64,000 nt of DNA from Cellulomonas timonensis (GTDB lineage: Bacteria; Actinomycetota; Actinomycetes; Actinomycetales; Cellulomonadaceae): NCBI RefSeq assembly GCF_900046455.1, contig NZ_FCOT01000012.1, positions 124,001 to 188,000 of the forward strand, given 5' to 3'. Shown piece after piece: positions 47,623-56,174 of the stretch (position 1 is its first letter; every line of letters starts with the position of its first letter). A model generated the notes under the pieces. The model did no database searches and was not told the origin of the DNA. It worked only from the letters and a program-made list of their open reading frames with translations. The translations under genes and the position numbers were made by a program.

Positions 47623-48003
47623 TCATGGCCGGTCGGCCCCCGGCCCCTCGGCTCCCGACTCCTGAGCGCTGGCCCCCTGAGCGCCCGACCCCTGAGCGCC
47701 CGGCTCATCCAGCCGCGTGCCCGCCTGGCCCGCCGCGACGCCGCCCTCGCGCGCGACCTCCGGCGCTCCCGGCCAGGGGCCGTCCACCTTGCGGCGGCCC
47801 TCGAGGCCCATCTGCTCCGCTCGGTGCTCCATCCGGCGCAGCTGGCGCGTCAGCCCGAAGAACAGCCCGATCGCCGCCAGCGCGACGGCGAACGTCACGA
47901 TGAACCCGAGGATCCCGGGCGAGCCGGCCTGCGAGCCAGTGGCCCCCGATGTCGGCGACGGGGACGGGCTGACGGCCAGCAGCAGCATGGCAGGGACCTT
48001 CAC
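47623..48003 (-). CDS. Small single-helix membrane protein downstream of mca
   Basis: 126 residues from a GTG that overlaps the mca stop (GTGA), with GAGGTGG upstream. The only clear feature is a membrane segment, [22 protein letters not shown], flanked by Ser/Pro/Gly-rich residues, then a basic stretch ([20 protein letters not shown]) and a Gly/Ala/Gln-rich repetitive tail with degenerate [12 protein letters not shown] units. A small membrane protein right after mca is also found in mycobacteria (the Rv1083 position). Function unknown; coupling to mca suggests a related role. Confidence 0.75.
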   Translation of the reverse strand: MKVPAMLLLAVSPSPSPTSGATGSQAGSPGILGFIVTFAVALAAIGLFFGLTRQLRRMEHRAEQMGLEGRRKVDGPWPGAPEVAREGGVAAGQAGTRLDEPGAQGSGAQGASAQESGAEGPGADRP

Positions 48004-48881
48004 TCGTCCACCTCTCGCACCCCGGCGAACAGGTCGTCCTCCGGCAACGTCGTCGGCACGCGGGACTCCGCGAGCTCGTACTCCTCGAACGGCCACACCT
48101 CGCGCTCGACGTCGCGCGGGAACGCGAAGAAGAAGCCGGTGGGGTCGATCTGCGTGGCGTGCGCGCGCAACGCCTCGTCACGCGCGTCGAACCAGTCGGC
48201 GCACTGGATCCGGGTGGTGACCTCGCGCTCCGGGATCTCCCGGGCGGCCCGCGACTCCACCCACTCGCCGAAGGGGGACTCCTGGCCCTGGGCGAGCAGG
48301 GCCTCATGCGCGGCTCGTATCCGCGCCATCGAGAACCCGTGGTTGTAGTAGAGCTTCAGCGGGGTCCACGGCTCGCCGGAGTCGGGGTAGCGCTCCGGGT
48401 CGCCCGCAGCGGCGAACGCCTCCGCGGAGACGCGGTGGGTCATGATGTGGTCGGGGTGCGGGTAGCCGCCCGTGGGGTCGTACGTCGTGATGACGTGCGG
48501 CCGGAACTCGCGCACCTTCCGCACGAGGGGCTCGGCGGCCTCCTCCAGCGGGACCAGCGCGAAGCAGCCCTCGGGCAGCGGCGGCAGCGGGTCGCCCTCG
48601 GGCAGGCCCGAGTCCACGAAGCCGAGCCACTCCTGGCGGACGCCGAGCGCCTGCGCGGCCGCGGCCATCTCGGCGCGGCGGATCGCGTTCATCTCCGCGG
48701 GGCCGCCGGTGACGGGCGGGTAGTGCGGGTTGAGCACGTCGCCCCGCTCGCCGCCGGTGCACGTCACCACGAGCACGTCGACGCCCTCTGCCGCGTACCG
48801 GGCCATCGACGCCGCGCCCTTGCTCGACTCGTCGTCGGGATGGGCGTGCACCGCCATCAGGCGCAGCCGTTCTGCGGTCAC
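48000..48881 (-). CDS. mca: Mca, mycothiol S-conjugate amidase
   Basis: 293 residues from the GTG at 48881 behind AGGAGG; an upstream-extended frame to 49250 is not supported. Zinc motif AHPDDE at 13-18 (ligands H14 and D17), second motif [14 protein letters not shown]. The C-terminal half with [12 protein letters not shown] and [10 protein letters not shown] is the Mca-specific part absent from MshB. It cleaves mycothiol-toxin conjugates into a mercapturic acid and GlcN-Ins, so it complements MshB (1-1.7 kb). The next gene overlaps. Confidence 0.94.
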   Translation of the reverse strand: MTAERLRLMAVHAHPDDESSKGAASMARYAAEGVDVLVVTCTGGERGDVLNPHYPPVTGGPAEMNAIRRAEMAAAAQALGVRQEWLGFVDSGLPEGDPLPPLPEGCFALVPLEEAAEPLVRKVREFRPHVITTYDPTGGYPHPDHIMTHRVSAEAFAAAGDPERYPDSGEPWTPLKLYYNHGFSMARIRAAHEALLAQGQESPFGEWVESRAAREIPEREVTTRIQCADWFDARDEALRAHATQIDPTGFFFAFPRDVEREVWPFEEYELAESRVPTTLPEDDLFAGVREVDE

Positions 48882-48989
48882 CGCAACCTCCTGTGGGACG
48901 ACCCGGCGCTCGGCGCGCGGCGGGCGAGAGACAATGATCGCGCACGCCGGCGCCGTCCGGCGCCCCGAGCCCCCACGAGGAGCCCTGCT

Positions 48990-49412
48990 GTGAGCGAGTC
49001 GATCCCGACCCGGCCGCCCGTCGGCCGCTATGGGCGCGAGCCCCGCGAGCGTCGCTGGCCCGCCTGGGCGATCCCCGCCGCGGTGATCGCCGTCGTCGCC
49101 GTGCCCGTCGGGGTGTGGACCGGCATCGGCGTGCTGCGCGACCCCGTCCAGTGGTCCACCGTCGGGTTCTCCGTGACCGGTGACGACAACACCGACATCA
49201 CGCTCGACGTGACCCGCGGGGCGGGTGTGACGGTCGCCTGCGCCGTGCACGCGCTGAATGTCGCCTATGCCGAGGTCGGAGTCCGCGACATCGTGGTGGA
49301 GCCTTCCGCGGACCGCACGGTGCGGGTGCGCGAGCCGATACCCACCGCCGAGCTCGCCACCGCCGCCGAGGTCACCTCATGCTGGGTCGTGGATCCCGAC
49401 GCCGCGCCCTGA
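48990..49412 (+). CDS. DUF4307 membrane protein
   Basis: 140 residues from a GTG with GAGGAG upstream. A Pro/Arg-rich N-terminus with RYGRE precedes one membrane segment ([22 protein letters not shown]), then an outward-facing beta domain of about 85 residues with [39 protein letters not shown] and a final Cys (TSCWVV). The domain matches DUF4307, which in actinobacteria sits between mca and greA, exactly as here. Function unknown. Confidence 0.85.
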   Translation: MSESIPTRPPVGRYGREPRERRWPAWAIPAAVIAVVAVPVGVWTGIGVLRDPVQWSTVGFSVTGDDNTDITLDVTRGAGVTVACAVHALNVAYAEVGVRDIVVEPSADRTVRVREPIPTAELATAAEVTSCWVVDPDAAP

Positions 49413-49656
49413 GGTCCGCGCCACAGGCCCGGTCCACAGCCCCGCTTCGCAGGTTCGTGCCGCGCGGAGCGGCGAAGAAGCGGGCACGCCAGCGCTCTGA
49501 ATGGACCGTGGCCTTGCTATCCTGGACGATTCACGCGCCACGACGGTCAGGCGTGACCACTGGTCGACGCGACCGAGCGAGAAGGCACGACCTCACTCGA
49601 TCACAGGTTCCGTGCCCGGACGCGTGCACCCCCGATGTTGCAAGGAAGGAGCGATC

Positions 49657-50142
49657 GTGACCGAGACGACTCAGGCCACCTGGTTGACGCAGGAGGCCTA
49701 CGACCGGCTCAAGACTGAGCTCGCACGCCTCGAAGATGAGGGCCGCACCGAGATCGCCGAGCGCATCGCCGCCGCGCGCGACGAGGGCGACCTCAAGGAG
49801 AACGGCGGCTACCACGCCGCTCGCGAGGAGCAAGCCAAGCAGGAGGCGCGCATCCGCGAGCTCAAGGAGAAGCTGCGGAACGTGCAGATCGGCACGCCGC
49901 CCGACGACGGCGTCATCGAGCCCGGCATGGTCGTCACGGCTGTGGTCGCCGGCGACGAGATGATCTTCCTGCTGGGCTCGCGCGAGATCGCGGGCACCGC
50001 GGAGATCGACGTCTTCTCGCCCACGTCTCCGCTGGGCGCCGCGATCAGCGGCCGCTCGGTGGGCGACACGGTGAGCTACGAGGCGCCGAACGGCTCCCAG
50101 ATCCCCGTTGAGATCAAGGCGGCGAAGCCCTTCCAGGGCTGA
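49657..50142 (+). CDS. greA: Transcript cleavage factor GreA
   Basis: 161 residues from a GTG preceded by AAGGAAGGAG. The N-terminal coiled-coil hairpin has the acidic tip ARDEGDLKENGGYHAAREEQ, whose D and E coordinate the RNA polymerase metal, and the C-terminal domain includes ITAEIDVFSPTSPLG-like and SPLGAAISGRSVGDTVSYEA regions. It rescues backtracked RNA polymerase. A weak -10 (TATCCT at 49518-49523) suggests a leader of about 130 nt, but I could not pair it with a -35. The downstream terminator is clear. Confidence 0.95.
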   Translation: MTETTQATWLTQEAYDRLKTELARLEDEGRTEIAERIAAARDEGDLKENGGYHAAREEQAKQEARIRELKEKLRNVQIGTPPDDGVIEPGMVVTAVVAGDEMIFLLGSREIAGTAEIDVFSPTSPLGAAISGRSVGDTVSYEAPNGSQIPVEIKAAKPFQG

Positions 50143-50185
50143 CCCATCGGGAGCGCATGCGTGCGCGGCGCAAGCCGATCGCAGT

Positions 50186-50224
50186 GGCGAGGGCCCTGCA
50201 CCTTCACGGTGCGGGGCCCTCGCC
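50186..50224. terminator. Terminator between greA and ilvA
   Basis: Arms of 17 nt (50186-50202 and 50208-50224, one G-T pair) with loop TTCAC, followed on the plus strand by CTTTG. It separates the convergent genes greA (stop 50142) and ilvA (stop 50270) and can work in both directions, with the better T-run for greA. Confidence 0.85.
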
Positions 50225-50269
50225 CTTTGCCTGCGGCGATTCGGGCCGGGCGACGACCGAGAGGGCGGT

Positions 50270-51475
50270 TCAGCCCTCGACGAGCCGGAACCCCGCGCTG
50301 AGCACGTGCTCGCGCACCTGGACGCAGTGCTCGGGGCCCTTCGTCTCGACCTGCACCTCGATCTCGACCTCGTCGATCGCGAGCCCGGTGCCGGTGCGCA
50401 CGTGTGAGACGTGCATGACGTTGCCGCCGGTGGCGGCGAGCTCGCCGAGCAGGCCGGCCAGGGCGCCGGGCGAGTCGTCGACCTTGACGCGGAGCTGCAG
50501 GTACCGGCCTGCCGAGGCGAGGCCATGGCGCACCACGCGCAGCAGCACCAGCGGGTCGATGTTCCCGCCGGAGAGCACCGCGACCGCAGGGCCCTGGAAC
50601 GTCCCGGCGGGGGCGGCCATCAAGGCCGCGACGGCGGCGGCCCCCGAGGGCTCCACGAGCAGCTTCGCGCGCTCCGCCACCAGCAGCAGCGCGCGTGAGA
50701 GGTCTTCCTCGGTGACGGTGCGGATCTCGCAGCCCAGCGCGTGCAGCATCTCGAACGGCACGATGCCGGGGGTCCCCACGGCGATGCCGTCCGCCATGGT
50801 GCGCACGCTCGCGGCGGGCACCGGGCGCCCGGCGGCCATCGAGGCCGGGTAGGCGGCGGCGCGGGCCGCCTGGACGCCCACCACGCGCACGTCGGGCCGC
50901 AGCTCGGCGACGGTGGCGGCGATGCCGGCAGCGAGGCCTCCCCCGCCGACGGGCACCAGGATCGTGGCGACGTCCGGCACCTGCTCGAGGATCTCGAGCG
51001 CGATGGTGCCCTGGCCGGCGACGACGTCCCGGTGGTCGAACGGGTGGATCAGCACCGCCCCCGTCCGCTCGGACTCCGCGAGGGCCGCGACCAGCGCCTC
51101 GTCGACGCTGGAGCCCACGAGCCGCACCTCGGCGCCGTACTCCCGGGTCGCGGCGACCTTCGGCAGCGCGGCGTCCACGGGCATGTACACGACGGCGTCG
51201 ATCCCGAGCAGCCGGGCAGCGAGCGCCACGCCCTGCGCGTGGTTCCCGGCGCTGGCGGCGATCACCCCGCGCGCCCGCTCCTGGGCGTCCAGCCGGGCCA
51301 TCCGCACGTACGCGCCACGGATCTTGAAGGAGCCCGCGCGTTGCAGGTTCTCGCACTTGAGCCACACGTCGGCCCCAGCGGCCTGGGACAGCGCGCGGCT
51401 GGCGTCGACGGGGGTGCGGGTTGCGATCCCGTCCAGCAGGGCGGCGGCTGCGCGCACCTCGTCCACCCAGCTCAT
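50270..51475 (-). CDS. ilvA: Threonine ammonia-lyase with C-terminal ACT domain
   Basis: 401 residues. The PLP lysine is K51 in SFKIRGAYVRMA; the substrate loop ASAGNHAQGVALAARLLG and phosphate-binding VPVGGGGLAAG follow. Residues from about 325 form an ACT-like regulatory domain (VDDSPGALAGLLGELAATGG). Threonine is deaminated to 2-oxobutyrate, feeding isoleucine synthesis, or degraded. One ACT-like domain and 400 residues fit the shorter type, as opposed to the 500-residue enzyme with paired ACT domains. Its ATG overlaps the transporter stop upstream. Confidence 0.93.
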   Translation of the reverse strand: MSWVDEVRAAAALLDGIATRTPVDASRALSQAAGADVWLKCENLQRAGSFKIRGAYVRMARLDAQERARGVIAASAGNHAQGVALAARLLGIDAVVYMPVDAALPKVAATREYGAEVRLVGSSVDEALVAALAESERTGAVLIHPFDHRDVVAGQGTIALEILEQVPDVATILVPVGGGGLAAGIAATVAELRPDVRVVGVQAARAAAYPASMAAGRPVPAASVRTMADGIAVGTPGIVPFEMLHALGCEIRTVTEEDLSRALLLVAERAKLLVEPSGAAAVAALMAAPAGTFQGPAVAVLSGGNIDPLVLLRVVRHGLASAGRYLQLRVKVDDSPGALAGLLGELAATGGNVMHVSHVRTGTGLAIDEVEIEVQVETKGPEHCVQVREHVLSAGFRLVEG

Positions 51476-52707
51476 GAGCGCTCCCCCTCAGCGGCGGGGG
51501 CGGCGGCTGCCGTCACCGGCGGCGGCGCATGAGGTGGCCTGCCGTGGAAGGCGTCGTCGTCGCCCAGGTCGGGGAACTTGTCATGACCGTGCAGGTAGAG
51601 GACCACCGTGTTGATGACGGCGACGACGGGCACCGCGAGCAGCGCCCCGACGATGCCCGCGAGGAAGGAGCCCGTCGCGACGGCGAGCAGCACCGCCACG
51701 GGGTGCAGCGACACCGCGTGCCCCATGATGAGCGGCTGCAGCACGTGCCCCTCGATCTGCTGCACGGCCAGCACGATGACGAGCATGATCACCGCGGCGC
51801 CCGGCCCCTGGGCGACGAGGGCGACGAGCACGGCGATCGAGCCCGTGAGCACCGCGCCGACGATCGGCACGAACGAGCCGATGAACACGAGGATGCCCAG
51901 GGGCAGCGCGAGCGGCACCCCCAGGATCGCGGCCCCGGCGCCGATGCCCACCGCGTCCACGAACGCGACGAAGATCTGCGTGCGGGTGTAGGCGCCGAGT
52001 GTGACCAGGCCGCGGCGGGCCGCCTGGTGGGTGCGGGCCCGCGCGCGCACGGGCAGCAGGCCCAGGCACCAGCGCCAGATCGAGGTGCCGTCGAGCAGGA
52101 AGAAGAAGGTGCAGAACAACGCGATGAGCGCGCCGGCGGCGACATGCCCCAACGTGGTCGTCACCGACAGCGCGCCGGAGACGACGCCGTCGCTGTTCTG
52201 GCTGATCGACGTGCCGAGCTGGTTGAGGTAGCTGTCGAGCTGGTCGGCGGAGATGTGCAGCGGGCCCTCGGCCAGCCACTGGGTGATCTCGTCGATGCCC
52301 TGCGCCGCCTGGTCGCCGAGCTCGCCGAAGCCCTTGACCACGGAGTTGCCCGCGACGGTGAGCAGCCCGCCGACCAGGCCCAGCAGCCCGATCAGCGCTC
52401 CGCCGGCCGCGAGGCCGCGGGGGAACCGCGCCCGCTCGCGCAGGAACCGCGCCACCGGGGCCAGCAGCACCGCGAGCAGGATGGCGATGGCGATCGGGAC
52501 CACGATGGTCTTCAACACGCTGATCGCCCAGACCCCCACGGCGGTGGCGGCGATGATCAGCAGCACCCGCCACGCCCAGGCGGCGGAGAGCTGCACCGAG
52601 CGCGGGATCGACGCCACGACGGGCGTGATCTCGGTGAGATTATCGGAGGGGCGGCGGTCGCCCACCGGGGTGTCGCCCGTGCCGGGCACGTCGGGAGACC
52701 CACTCAT
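51472..52707 (-). CDS. AI-2E/PerM family transporter
   Basis: 411 residues with about eight membrane segments: VLLIIAATAVGVWAISVL, VVPIAIAILLAVLLAPVARF, a soluble middle region with ADQLDSYLNQLGTSISQN, GALIALFCTFFFLLDG, and a C-terminal pair of segments around PLALPLGILVFIGSFVPIVG and VLLAVATGSFLAGIVGALLA. The end is a Pro/Ala/His-rich cytoplasmic tail. PerM family members export diverse small molecules or ions; the AI-2 link holds for few. Overlaps ilvA downstream and metB upstream by 4 nt each. Confidence 0.92.
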   Translation of the reverse strand: MSGSPDVPGTGDTPVGDRRPSDNLTEITPVVASIPRSVQLSAAWAWRVLLIIAATAVGVWAISVLKTIVVPIAIAILLAVLLAPVARFLRERARFPRGLAAGGALIGLLGLVGGLLTVAGNSVVKGFGELGDQAAQGIDEITQWLAEGPLHISADQLDSYLNQLGTSISQNSDGVVSGALSVTTTLGHVAAGALIALFCTFFFLLDGTSIWRWCLGLLPVRARARTHQAARRGLVTLGAYTRTQIFVAFVDAVGIGAGAAILGVPLALPLGILVFIGSFVPIVGAVLTGSIAVLVALVAQGPGAAVIMLVIVLAVQQIEGHVLQPLIMGHAVSLHPVAVLLAVATGSFLAGIVGALLAVPVVAVINTVVLYLHGHDKFPDLGDDDAFHGRPPHAPPPVTAAAAPAAEGERS

Positions 52708-53933
52708 GCGAGGCCCTGCTCCAGGTCCGCCAGCAAGTCGGCCAGGTCCTCGATGCCCACCGAGAGGCGGACCAGGTCATCCGGCACTTCGAGGGCCGTG
52801 CCGGCCACAGAGCCGTGCGTCATCTTGCCCGGGTGCTCGATGAGCGACTCGACGCCGCCCAGCGACTCGGCGAGCGTGAACACGCGCGTCTTCGCGCAGA
52901 CCGCGAGCGCCGACTCGAGGCCTCCGGTGCGGAACGAGACCATCCCGCCGAAGCCGCTCATCTGGCGGGCGGCGACCTCGTGCCCCGGGTGGGACGCGAG
53001 GCCGGGGTAGATGACCTCGGTGACCTTCGGGTGGGCCTCGAGGTAGTCGGCCACGGCCGTGGCGTTGGCGATGTGCCGGTCCATCCGCACGGCCAGGGTC
53101 TTCAGCCCGCGCAGTGTGAGCCAGGAGTCGAACGGCCCGGCGACGGCGCCCGACGAGTTCTGGTGGAAGCCGACCGCGTCCGCGAGCGCTGTCGTGCCCG
53201 TCGGCCCGACGAGGCCCACGGGGAGCTGCGCGCCGTCAGCGGTCACGAGCGCGCCGCCGACGACATCGCTGTGCCCGCCGATGTACTTGGTGGTGGAGTG
53301 CACCACGACATCCGCGCCGAGGGCGAGGGGCTGCTGCAGGTACGGGGTGGCGAAGGTGTTGTCGACCACGAGCAGCGCGCCGGCCGAGCGGGCGTGCGCC
53401 GCGAGGGCGGCGATGTCCGCGATGCCGAGCAGCGGGTTGGTGGGCGTCTCCACCCAGATGAGCTTGGTGCGGCCCGGCTGGATGGCCTCGACCACCGCGC
53501 GCGGGTCGGCCAGGTCGACGGGCGTGTGGTCGATGCCCCACGGGCCGAACACGCGGGCGATCAGCCGGTAGGTGCCGCCGTAGGCGTCGTCGGGCACCAC
53601 GACGTGGTCGCCGGGGCGCAGCACCGCGCGCAGCAGCGTGTCCTCCGCGGCGAGCCCCGAGGCGAACGCGAAGCCGGCGCCACCGCCCTCGGCCGCGCGC
53701 AGGGCCTCCTCGAGCGCGGCGCGGGTGGGGTTGGCGGACCGGGAGTACTCGTATCCCCCGCGCAGCCCGCCCACGCCGTCCTGCTTGTACGTGGAGACCT
53801 GGTAGATGGGGGGCACCACCGCGCCGGTGGCGGCGTCCGGGTCCTGACCGGCGTGGATCGCGCGGGTCGAGAACCCGGCGGCGTCCCAGTCGTGGCCGGA
53901 GTGCTGGTCAAGGGCGTGGGGGTCGGTCGTCAC
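52704..53933 (-). CDS. metB: Cystathionine gamma-synthase family PLP enzyme
   Basis: 409 residues from a GTG. The fold-I trans-sulfuration core shows YEYSRSANPTRAALEEALRA, the phosphate-binding SGLAAEDTL, VETPTNPLLGIADI and the PLP lysine K216 in VVHSTTKYIGGHSDVVGG; the C-terminal region has SLGGVESLIEHPGKMTH and SVGIEDLADLLADL. It joins cysteine with an activated homoserine to give cystathionine, or acts in the reverse direction (gamma-lyase). The cbs gene at 58710 would supply the matching beta-synthase. The overlap with the PerM-family gene suggests a single metB-perM-ilvA transcript. Confidence 0.9.
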   Translation of the reverse strand: MTTDPHALDQHSGHDWDAAGFSTRAIHAGQDPDAATGAVVPPIYQVSTYKQDGVGGLRGGYEYSRSANPTRAALEEALRAAEGGGAGFAFASGLAAEDTLLRAVLRPGDHVVVPDDAYGGTYRLIARVFGPWGIDHTPVDLADPRAVVEAIQPGRTKLIWVETPTNPLLGIADIAALAAHARSAGALLVVDNTFATPYLQQPLALGADVVVHSTTKYIGGHSDVVGGALVTADGAQLPVGLVGPTGTTALADAVGFHQNSSGAVAGPFDSWLTLRGLKTLAVRMDRHIANATAVADYLEAHPKVTEVIYPGLASHPGHEVAARQMSGFGGMVSFRTGGLESALAVCAKTRVFTLAESLGGVESLIEHPGKMTHGSVAGTALEVPDDLVRLSVGIEDLADLLADLEQGLA

Positions 53934-54028
53934 GGAGACAGGCTAGGCCGTGCGCCTGTTAGGCAGGCGCGGGAACACGGCACATCCCCCGTGCTGTTGC
54001 ACGGGGTGACCCTGAGGAGAGTGACGAG

Positions 54029-54691
54029 ATGGCCGGATGGCTGTTCGGTTCCGCGATGAAGTCGACGATGGTCACGCCCGACCGGGCCCTGGCTGGACGC
54101 GACGACTACGCCTACCCGGTGCCCGAGCGGCACGCCGTGCTGGGCACCCCGCTGCGGGGCCCATGGCCGGAGGGCACCCAGGTCATCTACCTGGCGCTGG
54201 GGTGCTTCTGGGGCGCCGAGAAGGAGATGTGGCAGCTGCCCGGGGTGGTGACGACGGCGGCCGGGTACCAGGGCGGGTTCACGCCCTACCCGACGTATGA
54301 CGAGACGTGCACCGCCCTGACCGGCCACACCGAGACGGTGATGGTCGCGTACAACCCGGCGGTGCTGCCCACCACCGAGCTGCTGCGCACGTTCTGGACC
54401 CTGCACGACCCGACGCAGGGCTTCCGCCAGGGCAACGACGTGGGCACCCAGTACCGCTCGGCGATCTTCACCACCACGCCCGAGCAGGCCGAGGCGGCCC
54501 GGACGACCCGCGACCTGTACGCGCCCGAGCTGGCGCGCAACGGCTACGGGGAGATCACCACCGAGATCCGCGACGCGGCCGACGCGGGCCCGTTCTACTA
54601 CGCGGAGGAGTACCACCAGCAGTACCTGCACAAGGTGCCGAACGGGTACTGCCCGGTCCACTCGACGGGGGTCGCCTGCCCCGTGCCGTGA
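54029..54691 (+). CDS. msrA: Peptide methionine sulfoxide reductase MsrA
   Basis: 220 residues with GAGGAGAGTGACG before the ATG. The catalytic Cys is C59 in LALGCFWGAEKEMW; the substrate pocket GYQGGFTPYPTYDETCTALT and EVHDPTQ-like LHDPTQGFRQGNDVGTQYRS follow. Two Cys near the C-terminus (NGYCPVHSTGVACPVP) are candidates for recycling the oxidised enzyme. It reduces methionine-S-sulfoxide in proteins. It is divergent from metB. Confidence 0.94.
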   Translation: MAGWLFGSAMKSTMVTPDRALAGRDDYAYPVPERHAVLGTPLRGPWPEGTQVIYLALGCFWGAEKEMWQLPGVVTTAAGYQGGFTPYPTYDETCTALTGHTETVMVAYNPAVLPTTELLRTFWTLHDPTQGFRQGNDVGTQYRSAIFTTTPEQAEAARTTRDLYAPELARNGYGEITTEIRDAADAGPFYYAEEYHQQYLHKVPNGYCPVHSTGVACPVP

Positions 54692-54813
54692 TCCTGCCCT
54701 GTGCCGAGCCTGCCCGCCGTGATCGGTGGCGCCCACGTCGATCGGCCGCCTGGCTGGTCGCCGTGGGCGGGGGCCCTGAGCACGCCCGAGCGGGCGACCC
54801 CAGCGACCGGGGT

Positions 54814-54819
54814 TAATCT
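54814..54819 (+). promoter_or_regulatory. Candidate -10 of a leaderless HEAT-protein gene
   Basis: TAATCT at 54814-54819 in a GC-rich setting, 6 nt before the GTG start. This is the spacing expected if transcription begins at the start codon. No good -35 is seen. Confidence 0.4.
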
Positions 54820-54825
54820 CGGACC

Positions 54826-55545
54826 GTGGGACGTCGTGAGGAGTATCGGGAGGCGGTCTCCGGCCTGTCGGGGGACACCCTGGACGAGTACCTCGACACC
54901 CGCTCGGGGCTTCCCGGCCCGCGCGCGAACTTGGAGCTCGCGGGCGCCGTGGCCGACGTGGCCGACGTCGGCGAGGCCTGGCGGTTGGCGGGCTCGGACC
55001 GGGAGTACACACGGCTGTGCGGCGTGGTCGCGCTGGGGGCCGTGGCGGCCCGCTCGGACGACGCCGCGCGCGCACAGGCCCTGGAGCGGCTCCGCGCCGA
55101 GGCCAGCGACGACCGGTGGCGGGTCCGCGAGGCGGTGGCGCTCGCGCTGCAGCGGATCGGCGACGCCGACCCCGGGCTGCTGCGCGACGTGGTGCGCGAC
55201 TGGATCGCCCAGGACGACCTCTTGGTGATGCGCGCCGCGCTGGCGGGCGTCTGCGAGCCGCGGCTGCTGCGCGACCCGGAGACGGCGGCGCTCGCGCTCG
55301 AGGCGTGCGACCGGGCGACGGCGCGGCTCGGCCGCCTCTCACCGGCTGTCCGGCGCAACCCGCAGGTGCGGGTCATGCGGCAGGCCCTCGGCTACTGCTG
55401 GTCGGTGGCGGGGGCTGCCGATCCGGAGCGCGGCCTGCCCCTGTTCGCCCGGCTCGCCGGATCGTCTGACCCGGATGTGCGCTGGGTGGACCGCGAGAAC
55501 CGGCGCAAGGCCCGCCTCCAGCGGCTCGTGAGCCCCGCCTCCTGA
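54826..55545 (+). CDS. HEAT-repeat / DNA-alkylation-repeat-like protein
   Basis: 239 residues from the GTG at 54826 (GRREEYREAVSGLSGD). Repeated amphipathic helices fit HEAT-type units, for example EYTRLCGVVALGAVAARSDD, RWRVREAVALALQRIGDADP and LVMRAALAGVCEPRLLRDPE, with WRVREAVA being the clearest. A basic C-terminus (RENRRKARLQRLVS) could bind nucleic acid or a partner. Related proteins are DNA-alkylation-repeat proteins, but the catalytic residues of that family are not evident, so only the fold is assigned. The gene sits between msrA and a convergent FKBP gene. Confidence 0.65.
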   Translation: MGRREEYREAVSGLSGDTLDEYLDTRSGLPGPRANLELAGAVADVADVGEAWRLAGSDREYTRLCGVVALGAVAARSDDAARAQALERLRAEASDDRWRVREAVALALQRIGDADPGLLRDVVRDWIAQDDLLVMRAALAGVCEPRLLRDPETAALALEACDRATARLGRLSPAVRRNPQVRVMRQALGYCWSVAGAADPERGLPLFARLAGSSDPDVRWVDRENRRKARLQRLVSPAS

Positions 55546-55550
55546 CGACG

Positions 55551-55586
55551 ACGCGCCCGGACCCCTGGCCAGGGGTCCGGGCGCGT
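55551..55586. terminator. 36-bp perfect palindrome, bidirectional terminator
   Basis: ACGCGCCCGGACCCCTGG (55551-55568) is followed directly by its exact complement (55569-55586), with no spacer. It begins 5 nt after the HEAT gene stop and ends 15 nt before the FKBP stop, so it ends both convergent transcripts. Confidence 0.85.
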
Positions 55587-55600
55587 GACGGGCGGTCGGA

Positions 55601-56005
55601 TCAGTTGACCCCGACGATGTCGACGACGAAGACCAGGGTGCTGTCGCCCTTGATGCCGGCCTGCGGCACGCCACGGTCGCCGTAGCCCAGGTGCGGCGGG
55701 ATGGAGATCAGCACGCGGGAGCCGATCTGCTGCCCGACGAGCGCCTGGTCCCAGCCGCCGATGACGGCGCCGACCCCGATCGGGAAGTTGATCGACGAGC
55801 CCCGGTCGTAGGAGTTGTCGAAGATCGGGCCGTTCCAGAGCTGGCCCAGGTAGTTGACGACGAGGTCGTCGCCCGCCTCGACGAGCGCGCCGTCGCCGCG
55901 GCTGAGCACCGCAACCTCGAGCTCGGCCGGCGGCGCCGCGTCGGGGAAGGTCAGCGTCGGCTTCTCACCGAACGATCCGGTCGCCTCGGGAAGCTGTGCG
56001 GTCAT
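55601..56005 (-). CDS. FKBP-type peptidyl-prolyl isomerase
   Basis: 134 residues without a signal peptide, GGAGACC before the ATG. The FKBP fold shows VEAGDDLVVNYLGQLWNGPI, FDNSYDRGSSINFPIGVGAV, IGGWDQALVGQQIGSRVLIS and IPPHLGYGDRGVPQAGIKG, ending DSTLVFVVDIVGVN. The binding-pocket W in GGWD and Y in HLGYGD are present; the usual FxxG reads FPIGVG. It speeds proline isomerisation in cytosolic proteins. N-terminal extension of about 25 residues precedes the domain. Confidence 0.93.
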   Translation of the reverse strand: MTAQLPEATGSFGEKPTLTFPDAAPPAELEVAVLSRGDGALVEAGDDLVVNYLGQLWNGPIFDNSYDRGSSINFPIGVGAVIGGWDQALVGQQIGSRVLISIPPHLGYGDRGVPQAGIKGDSTLVFVVDIVGVN

Positions 56006-56149
56006 GGGGGTGGTCTCCTCGGATGGACGTCAGGTGGCGTCCATCCTCCCCTGTCATGGCCGTCGATGCGCGCACGGGCCCCGGGTGGCGCGGAATCCGC
56101 CGCCGGCTGGATCCGATGAGCGCGGGCGCCGTGGGCACTAGACGGCATT

Positions 56150-56166
56150 GGCTAATGGCATTAGCC
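56150..56166 (+). promoter_or_regulatory. Palindromic operator before the hydrolase-tetR pair
   Basis: GGCTAATGGCATTAGCC is a perfect 8-1-8 palindrome ending 8 nt before the ATG of the hydrolase gene, in otherwise very GC-rich DNA. This is the type and position of site that a TetR dimer uses to block the promoter, and a tetR gene is the second gene of the transcript. The short distance to the ATG implies a leaderless or very short-leader message. Confidence 0.7.
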
Positions 56167-56174
56167 TACAAGTC

